Positions 57,871-64,000 of a DNA stretch of 64,000 nt are shown piece by piece (the stretch's first letter is position 1; each line of letters opens with the position of its first letter). The DNA comes from Branchiostoma floridae (taxonomy: Eukaryota > Chordata > Leptocardii > Amphioxiformes > Branchiostomatidae), in the NCBI RefSeq assembly GCF_000003815.2, contig NC_049996.1, positions 4,145,617 through 4,209,616 of the forward strand, given 5' to 3'. The position numbers and the translations under genes are program-made. The notes beneath the pieces were generated by a model that was given only the letters and a program-made list of their open reading frames with translations, ran no database searches and was not told the DNA's origin.

Positions 57871-58090
57871 TCTTGTACTTTATTCCTCCACTTGGGAGAG
57901 CATAAAAAAAACACTCAGTTACATACAATAAAATTTCTCTTTAAAACATGCAGCTTATATACGTTACTAGTATGCGACACATTTATATAATCGCTAAGTA
58001 GCGTTAATACATAAAATCTGTGACAATTCCACTTCTTTCTCTTTCCAAACTCATGTCATGTGACATGCTTCTGTTTACTGTTGTTTTCTG

Positions 58091-61000
58091 TTATATTTCC
58101 AGACTCGAGTCCTTCCATATCGTGTGCTTTAAAGCCATAGACGCCAAGGGCTTTATAATTTTAGCCACTGCGAGGATAAAACATTCCCAACTCTCTGCTT
58201 CTACATCTTCTTCGACTACTTCTGCCCCTAAGACAATCTCCACTAGTCTTTCATCAGGTTGTTGGAACACTCTAACAGCAACATTAACACCAAGTCTGTC
58301 TGTTATCTCATTTACTATATCAGTTCTGATGTTGTTAAATGTAGTGCATTCAGCTACTAAGTGTCCTACAATGTCCTGAGTCATTCTGTCACATGTTGGA
58401 CACAGTCTGTTGCCTTGGTTCACTGGAGCAGTACTCAGATGTATGAGGTTTTGCAAGTTAACTCTGTGTTCAGGTTTCTTTCGGGACAGTGTCCACAGTT
58501 TGTTGGGCTGCAGGGTTGTGTGATGTATTTTGTAGAATCTGGGGCATGTTTGTCTCTCAGCTACCCTGGCTTTCCACCGTTCCTCTTCCTTATTATTCAC
58601 AGCTGTCGTAACCACTCGTTTCCACTCCGTTACTGAAGGAAAGTCCCTTGTTAACCAATAATTTTCCAGGTATTGTTGGAGTCCATACTCTTTGGCAATT
58701 GCAAAACAGTCTCTCACAAAGCCTGTGGTAGTTTGGCACTTTCTCCTTAGAATATATGAGTAAAGTCTGTACGTGAAGATTTTTTTGGCCAATATTGTGT
58801 TAGGTAGTTGCGCCAGCCTTCCAAAGAAATATAGTTTGCGTTTGTCCATCATGGCTTTTAATGTCAGCATCCCTAGTGATCCCAGACTTGCATTAGTCTC
58901 TGTTTGGAAGTGCATTCCTTGCATTTGTTTTACCCCTGCTCTGTGGACTCTTTCTAACTTAAGTAGGTCGGTGTTGGTTGGATACCACAGTTCACAGCCA
59001 TGCATCATGCTAGGGATTACAATTGTGCTGTACAGTCTCTTGGTGATTATGGGGTTTGGAGTATGTCCCTCAGAACCCGTTGCCAGTATTGCACTGATTT
59101 TACTCTTCCCTTTCTTGCACGCTTTTTCTATGGCCTCTGATGATCTGAGGTCGGTCGAGTGCTGGACCCCCACATGGGTCACCACAGTTACTTCTGGGAT
59201 TGTGGATGCTCCCATCTTCCAATCACTTGTCAGGACTGTTGCTGTGGGGTGCTCCTTTACCCTTTTTCCGAACACTACACACTTGCTTTTTTCCGGGGCA
59301 TATTGGAACCGCCATTTCCTTCCATAGTCATGCATTGCACCTATCAGCTTCTCTAATCCCATCCTGGTGCTTGCAAGAAGACTTATATCATCTGCCAGTG
59401 CAGGTGACCCACAGTAGATGTCACCTATACACACGCCACCACCTAGGGCTTGAAGTTCTGCATGGATGTCATTTGTCGCTAAGAGATAGCAGATGAGCGA
59501 CAAAACGCCGCCTTGGTTCACCCCACGTGATGTTCTGAATTCCCTTGACATCTCACCATTCAGTAATACACAGTAAGTGTTTCCAGTGTGCATTTGTTTC
59601 AATATTCTCCATAATTTTCCATTCACTCCTTCTCTGTACACTTTGTACAGCATTCCTTGGGTCCATACTGTATCATACGCCTTCTTTGTATCCAGAAAGC
59701 ACCCATAGACTGCACTGTTTCTTTCCTTGTAGTGGTTGAGTGTTTCTTGTACGGTATAGGCGGTGGTTATGTTGCAGCATCCTATCTGCCCCCCACTCTG
59801 TAGTTCATGTGGGATACCTCTTGCCAACAACCAAGGCCTCCATCTGTTGTGTAGCACCTTCTCCCAGATTTTAGCCATGACATTTAACAGTGTTATCCCT
59901 CTGTGGGAGTCTAGGTCAGTCTTATCTGCTTTCCCTTGCTTAAGTAAGGGGATTTTGATTCCTTTTTTGAATTCTTCAGGTATGTATTCCAATTCTCTCA
60001 TCATGTTGAACAATAGGGTCATTCTTGCCCACAGTGCTTCTCCTCCATATTTAATGTGTTCGTATGTTAATCCGTCATTCCCTCCAGCCTTGCCATTCTT
60101 CAACTGTCTGCAGACTGACATAATCTCTGTGAGTAGGAATGGTTCTTCCAGAATGCCCTCTAAGTTGTTATGGCTTTCTTTCTCCATCTCAGTTACTTCT
60201 GTTTTCCCTTTTCTGCATCTTATCTTTTTCCAGAAGGTTTTATCGTCAGTCTCTGCTAACTTTGCTAACTCTTCATTCTCTTGTGCTTCTTGTAGTAGTT
60301 TAGCTCTCCTCAGTTCTGTTCTAAATCGTGCTTTACTTTCTTTGTACTTTTTGTACAAGTGATTGTCCTTTTCCCTTGGTTTTCCTGCCTCTTTCCACTG
60401 TAGCCATAAATCAATCTCTTCCTTATGTTTGTCTGCAAGGGTCTGTGACCAGTATGGCCGCTGATGCTTCCTTATTTTCTTAGCTGGTATCACTTCAGCC
60501 GCTGTACTTCTTAGTACTCTGGTTAACGCTGCAAGTTCTTTTTCTATAGCCTCTGTTGACCTCTGTGTGAGGGTTTCCATCCCCTCTAACTTCCTCTTCA
60601 CATTTTCCTTGTATGTGTTCACAAGAAGTCGATCACCTGCTCTTTCCCAGTCCAGCTTTTCTGTAGGGTTACTCTCTTTCCATTCTTTTGGTTTGTTCTT
60701 CAGGATGGCTATAACTGGCTTGTGATCAGACATGTTCAGGACATCATCTTCCATTACTTTGCATGATATCACTTCTGCTACTATTTCTCCTGGTACTATG
60801 ATGTGGTCTATAGTTGACTTGTTTTTAGTATTCTTTGTTTCAAATGTCTCTACTGGGCCTGTACATATGTGGCTCAGGTTCAGGGAGGTCATCTCCAGCT
60901 CACTCAGGATCTCTGCCAACTCACTGCCATTCCTGGATGGTGAGCCCTTCCCTCTTGGGCCTCCTTGCTCTCCAACATCTGCATTGAAGTCGCCCATGAA

Positions 61001-61474
61001 GATAACAGTTCCTTCATTTTCATATTTCCTGTACAAGTCTCTCAGCATGTCTACATGTTGTCTGTACTCGTCTACCTTTTCCCCTGCATGGGGAAGGTAT
61101 ACCGCAAAAATGAACAGCTTCTGTCCTCCTACCAATCGGAGTCGTATCCCTATGACTCTATCGTTCCCTGCCTCTAGTTTGTGTACCGCATAGTCCAGTG
61201 ATTTTCGCCACAGTAGGGCTACACCCCCTTGACCTCTTTTCCAAGGTCCCAATGTGTGCCTTTCAAGCCTCTCATCTGCTCTCCCAAAGCCTCTGTGACT
61301 GTGTAGGATGTTATCTAGTGTGCTTAGTGCCTCCGGAAACAGCCAGTGTTCTGAAATGGCAATTATGTCTGTTTGTAGTAGGTGTTTTGTTATAAACGGT
61401 ATTGCTGTGGATAATCCTCTTGTATTGTAACATCCTATTGACAGCTCTCTCTCTTTGTCATGGCCTGCTTTCAT
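58091..61474 (-). CDS. LINE ORF2: endonuclease and reverse transcriptase, 1127 aa
   Basis: APE-type endonuclease at about 10-260: N17 in CYNTRG, E42 in ISEHW, GDFNADV (161-167), TIDHI (221-225), SDHKP (249-253). Linker with coiled segments to 430. Reverse transcriptase at about 445-760: NGKAGGNDGL (460-469), motif A FLDTKKAYDTV (D595), motif B SRGVNQGGVLS, motif C ALADD (692-696) with leucine where most families have tyrosine. Zinc knuckle CPTCDRMTQDIVGHLVAEC at 1025-1043. No stops or frameshifts. The ATG overlaps the stop of ORF1 as ATGA. Frames on the opposite strand (for example 58773-59327, 59763-60362) are shadows of this ORF. Confidence 0.93.
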   Translation of the reverse strand: MKAGHDKERELSIGCYNTRGLSTAIPFITKHLLQTDIIAISEHWLFPEALSTLDNILHSHRGFGRADERLERHTLGPWKRGQGGVALLWRKSLDYAVHKLEAGNDRVIGIRLRLVGGQKLFIFAVYLPHAGEKVDEYRQHVDMLRDLYRKYENEGTVIFMGDFNADVGEQGGPRGKGSPSRNGSELAEILSELEMTSLNLSHICTGPVETFETKNTKNKSTIDHIIVPGEIVAEVISCKVMEDDVLNMSDHKPVIAILKNKPKEWKESNPTEKLDWERAGDRLLVNTYKENVKRKLEGMETLTQRSTEAIEKELAALTRVLRSTAAEVIPAKKIRKHQRPYWSQTLADKHKEEIDLWLQWKEAGKPREKDNHLYKKYKESKARFRTELRRAKLLQEAQENEELAKLAETDDKTFWKKIRCRKGKTEVTEMEKESHNNLEGILEEPFLLTEIMSVCRQLKNGKAGGNDGLTYEHIKYGGEALWARMTLLFNMMRELEYIPEEFKKGIKIPLLKQGKADKTDLDSHRGITLLNVMAKIWEKVLHNRWRPWLLARGIPHELQSGGQIGCCNITTAYTVQETLNHYKERNSAVYGCFLDTKKAYDTVWTQGMLYKVYREGVNGKLWRILKQMHTGNTYCVLLNGEMSREFRTSRGVNQGGVLSLICYLLATNDIHAELQALGGGVCIGDIYCGSPALADDISLLASTRMGLEKLIGAMHDYGRKWRFQYAPEKSKCVVFGKRVKEHPTATVLTSDWKMGASTIPEVTVVTHVGVQHSTDLRSSEAIEKACKKGKSKISAILATGSEGHTPNPIITKRLYSTIVIPSMMHGCELWYPTNTDLLKLERVHRAGVKQMQGMHFQTETNASLGSLGMLTLKAMMDKRKLYFFGRLAQLPNTILAKKIFTYRLYSYILRRKCQTTTGFVRDCFAIAKEYGLQQYLENYWLTRDFPSVTEWKRVVTTAVNNKEEERWKARVAERQTCPRFYKIHHTTLQPNKLWTLSRKKPEHRVNLQNLIHLSTAPVNQGNRLCPTCDRMTQDIVGHLVAECTTFNNIRTDIVNEITDRLGVNVAVRVFQQPDERLVEIVLGAEVVEEDVEAESWECFILAVAKIIKPLASMALKHTIWKDSSLEI

Positions 61475-63672
61475 AACTGTGTTTGGGTCCCTGGTGGCCT
61501 GGGACTTGCTTTCTCCTCCTCTGTATCTCTCTCTTCCTTGCCCTTGTAGTACAAGTTGTACTTTCTTTCAGACAACCACTCTCTGCAGGTTATTCCAGGG
61601 GGCCAAAATCTTTCTCCCACCACCTTATGTGCTTGGTATAGAGGCACATTGATTCTAGCAAAGTACAAGTCTCTCTGTTTGGTAGGCATCAATCTTACAA
61701 AGGATAGCTGGACTCCTTTGTGCTGGGCATACTTGTAGATGGTTTGTTGCAATTTCTTTGGGTCATTTTTCTTCATATAGTCCAAGAAGAATCTCTTCCT
61801 CCTTATCCTCCTTCTCTCTACTCCAATGAAGTCTCTGAACATGTCGTCAGCATTACTGTCGTCATTGTCTTCATGTGAAATGATTCTCTTTCTCTTGTCT
61901 TGAGTAGCAGGATTGGTGGTGCTACTTTCTTCTTGGCACGGGACACGTCTCTTCTTCATCGGTGCTTCACTGATTTCAATTACTTCATGTACTGTGTCTA
62001 GCACATTCTCTGTTATGTGCTTTCTCTTCTCTCCCTTCTCCGCACCTGGTTCTGCAGTGAGTGCAGTGTTTTTGCTCCTGATAGGGCTTGGATCAAACTG
62101 TACTATGGCTTCTGTTGTGCTAGGTATCTTTTTCTTGTACTGGGACAGCTGTGTTCTTGGTTCGTGGTCATCTCTGGTTAGTTCAGTGGTTAGTGTCTTG
62201 AGGTTGTGCTCTGGGTTGTTGTTGTCTTCAATTTGTCTCATTCTACCTTGGTCTCGCGGCGTGCTGTCATGTTTCGCCTTTCTTAGGAATGATGAGATCT
62301 CTGATTCCTGTGACCAATCACCCTTACACACTGTTGCATAACTCTCCACTTGCATTTTGCTTCCAGTGTTCATATTTGGCAATCTATTAGCTCCAGTTAC
62401 AGGTCCTACAGCTTTACTGTTGCTAGTCTCTAGTTTCTTACTTCTTTCTTTGTCTGGTGATTGCCTGTTTCTTAGGTCTGTTGTTCTAGCACCTTCTAAG
62501 TGTCCTAGCCTGTCCCTCAGTTCCCGTACAGTCGAGTGTGTATTCGACAGAGCACATTCTTGCTCCTTGATTCTCTCCTCCATTGTATGAGCCAGATTTT
62601 GTACATAAGCAGCTAGTTTACTATGCTCAGCTGTAGTGTCTTTGTCCTGGTTTGTCTTCCTTATGCATGCTTGAATCTCGGTCTCGAGTGAGTGTATTCT
62701 ATTCATGTATGATGCCATTGATGTGTTCATTTTCACTTGGTTTGTTTCTATTCTCTTAAGCTTTCCTTTCAAACTGTCTATATCTTCCTGTTGTTTTGAT
62801 TGAGCATCTTTGTTGTCTGTTAATGCAAACTGTATGCTCTGTATCTGTCTGTCGCACTCATCAGCAATGTCTGCTCTTGCTTTATCTTGTCGTTTTGTGA
62901 TGTCTTCCATCTTTGTTAGTCTCTCATTTGTTTCCTTCAACTCATACTTGAGTTGATCTCGCAACTTCGCGTTCTCTGCTAGTATCCTTATCACCACGTC
63001 CTGATCGTGATCTCCTTCTTCATCAATGGTGCTCAGGGTTCTGCTTCTTGTTAAGGCGGGGCTCTGGAAGGTTTGTGTTTGACTACTGGTTGGAAACATC
63101 TTTTTTATTTCTGCTAGGTTTCTTTCTCCCTCTATGAATTGAAACAGAGCACAACAATCCTCTGCCAGCCTGTTGATTACTGGCTCAGCATTAGCCCTAT
63201 AGGTTCTTTTCTTGGGTTGCCCTTGCGGACAATCTCGCCTTTGAAGTCGGGCCATTCCCAACAGGGCTTCCCTGGTATGGTTTAGGACAACTTCATCATT
63301 CTCACCTGCAGACAGGATTTTTCCTTTGGCAGCACACCTGTCAAGGCCCCCTATGTGACTCTTGATAAGCTCGTAGACATGCCTTGCTGCTTCTGTATCA
63401 TCCTCAAAGGAGGTGTCCTCTACTTCTCTCAGCCATACTCCTGAGTTGTCCAGACACTCATCCATGGCTATTGTAATGACGTTATCCGTACTTACATTCA
63501 TCAGACTTGGAAAGCTCCTTTTGACTCGACTTGGGGGTACAGTATCTGTAATGCTACTAACGGTCACAGAGCTTCTTCTTGACTCGACTTGGGGGAGTAC
63601 AGTATCTGCAACACTACTAACAGTCACAAGAGTTTCTTCTTGACTCGACTTGGGGGAGTACAGTATCTGCAA
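61471..63672 (-). CDS. LINE ORF1: coiled-coil nucleic-acid-binding protein, up to 733 aa
   Basis: Long coiled coil at about 226-395 (heptads through LRDQLKYELKETNERLTKME), a charged linker, and a conserved-looking C-terminal domain at about 615-715 (RLMPTKQRDLYFARINVP, FWPPGITCREW). It lacks CCHC knuckles. The first 57 residues are translated 60-bp repeats (VLPQVESRRSSVTVSS), so the true start may be M58 at 63501 (676 aa). Expected role is binding and packaging of the element's RNA. Ends in TGA overlapping the ORF2 ATG. Confidence 0.85.
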   Translation of the reverse strand: MQILYSPKSSQEETLVTVSSVADTVLPQVESRRSSVTVSSITDTVPPSRVKRSFPSLMNVSTDNVITIAMDECLDNSGVWLREVEDTSFEDDTEAARHVYELIKSHIGGLDRCAAKGKILSAGENDEVVLNHTREALLGMARLQRRDCPQGQPKKRTYRANAEPVINRLAEDCCALFQFIEGERNLAEIKKMFPTSSQTQTFQSPALTRSRTLSTIDEEGDHDQDVVIRILAENAKLRDQLKYELKETNERLTKMEDITKRQDKARADIADECDRQIQSIQFALTDNKDAQSKQQEDIDSLKGKLKRIETNQVKMNTSMASYMNRIHSLETEIQACIRKTNQDKDTTAEHSKLAAYVQNLAHTMEERIKEQECALSNTHSTVRELRDRLGHLEGARTTDLRNRQSPDKERSKKLETSNSKAVGPVTGANRLPNMNTGSKMQVESYATVCKGDWSQESEISSFLRKAKHDSTPRDQGRMRQIEDNNNPEHNLKTLTTELTRDDHEPRTQLSQYKKKIPSTTEAIVQFDPSPIRSKNTALTAEPGAEKGEKRKHITENVLDTVHEVIEISEAPMKKRRVPCQEESSTTNPATQDKRKRIISHEDNDDSNADDMFRDFIGVERRRIRRKRFFLDYMKKNDPKKLQQTIYKYAQHKGVQLSFVRLMPTKQRDLYFARINVPLYQAHKVVGERFWPPGITCREWLSERKYNLYYKGKEERDTEEEKASPRPPGTQTQL

Positions 63673-64000
63673 CGCTACTAACAGTCACAGAGCTTCTTCT
63701 TGACTCGACTTGGGGGAGTACAGTATCTGTAACACTATTCACAGTCGCCGGGCTTTCTCTTGACTCGACTTGGGGGAGTACAGTACAACAACAACAGTCT
63801 GTAAGACTATTCCCAGTCACCGGGCTTTCTCTTGACTTGACTTGGGGAGTACAGTATCTGAAACACTACTCACAGTCTGGGGGCTTTCTCTTGACTCGAC
63901 TTGGGGGAGTACAGAATCTGTAACACTACTCACAGTCACCGGGCTTTCTCTTGACTCGACTTGGGGGAGTACAGTATCTGAAACACTACTCACAGTCTGG
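63515..64000 (-). repeat. 60-bp tandem array at the LINE 5' side
   Basis: At least eight units, each with GACTCGACTTGGGGGAGTAC. Unit starts at 63523, 63581, 63642, 63702, 63762, 63834, 63893 and 63953; the fifth spacing is 72 because of an ACAACA insertion. Continues past the window. Could be promoter monomers or the variable N-terminus of ORF1. Confidence 0.9.

Larger units (their letters stand above)
57870..64000 (-). mobile_element. Non-LTR retrotransposon (LINE), nearly complete
   Basis: Runs leftward: 5' tandem array (from beyond 64000 to about 63515), ORF1, ORF2, a short 3' UTR (58090-57880) with AATAAA near 57887, and a tail of AATG repeats. Both ORFs are intact, so the copy is young or still active. 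Clade is uncertain: two ORFs, APE endonuclease and a GVNQGGVLS motif fit the CR1/L2/Jockey assemblage broadly. Confidence 0.85.

Noticed and set aside
58773-60362. Plus-strand frames of 184 and 199 aa opposite LINE ORF2
   Set aside because: They are antisense shadows of an intact reverse-transcriptase ORF with clear catalytic motifs.

Overview
The window looks like eukaryotic, metazoan nuclear DNA. It has split genes with GT-AG introns, many short inverted-repeat transposons with target-site duplications, a tRNA-derived SINE, an intact LINE and one 100-base assembly gap. The mix of dense MITEs, poly-G tracts and tandem leucine-rich-repeat (LRR) receptors suggests an invertebrate deuterostome, most likely an amphioxus (Branchiostoma-like). 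That assignment is inference; no species marker was read directly.

Region 1 (about 3.1-20.7 kb, + strand): a ten-exon gene reconstructed by joining splice sites in phase. It gives a 649-residue single-pass membrane protein. The N-terminal half is acidic and proline-rich with a PPSY motif, then comes one transmembrane helix, then an SPFH/band-7-like (prohibitin/stomatin-type) domain carrying five N-glycosylation sequons. Its introns hold hAT-like, TA-flanked and fold-back MITEs, a SINE and diverged tandem repeats. The 3' end of its last exon is tandemly repeated downstream.

Region 2 (about 20.8-47.3 kb): no convincing protein-coding gene. At its left edge are four consecutive exon-like blocks (ending 23142, then 23525-23614, 24067-24233 and 24700-24841) with good splice sites but no shared reading frame. 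I read these as the 5' end of a long noncoding RNA on the + strand. To the right the DNA is visibly T-rich on the + strand and built from local duplications, including a duplicated exon-like block. Eight copies of a 17-18 base motif matching the RE1/NRSE element (TTCAGCACCnnGGACAG), the site bound by vertebrate REST, are spread over this domain. This is the most unusual signal in the window. A 2.1 kb TIR element, a piggyBac-type MITE and a perfect RFX X-box also lie here.

Region 3 (about 47.7-56.3 kb, + strand): a tandem LRR receptor cluster. Gene 1 (338 aa) has a short cytoplasmic tail. Gene 2 (591 aa, two exons) has a nearly identical ectodomain but a long tail with 34-residue repeats. Between them lie two orphan modules consisting only of the shared upstream region plus signal peptide. 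The layout recalls paired immune-type receptors.

Region 4 (about 57.6-64.0 kb, - strand): a LINE with two intact ORFs. ORF1 has a coiled coil; ORF2 has an APE endonuclease, a reverse transcriptase and a zinc knuckle. The ORFs overlap as ATGA. A 60-bp tandem array lies at the 5' side and runs off the window.
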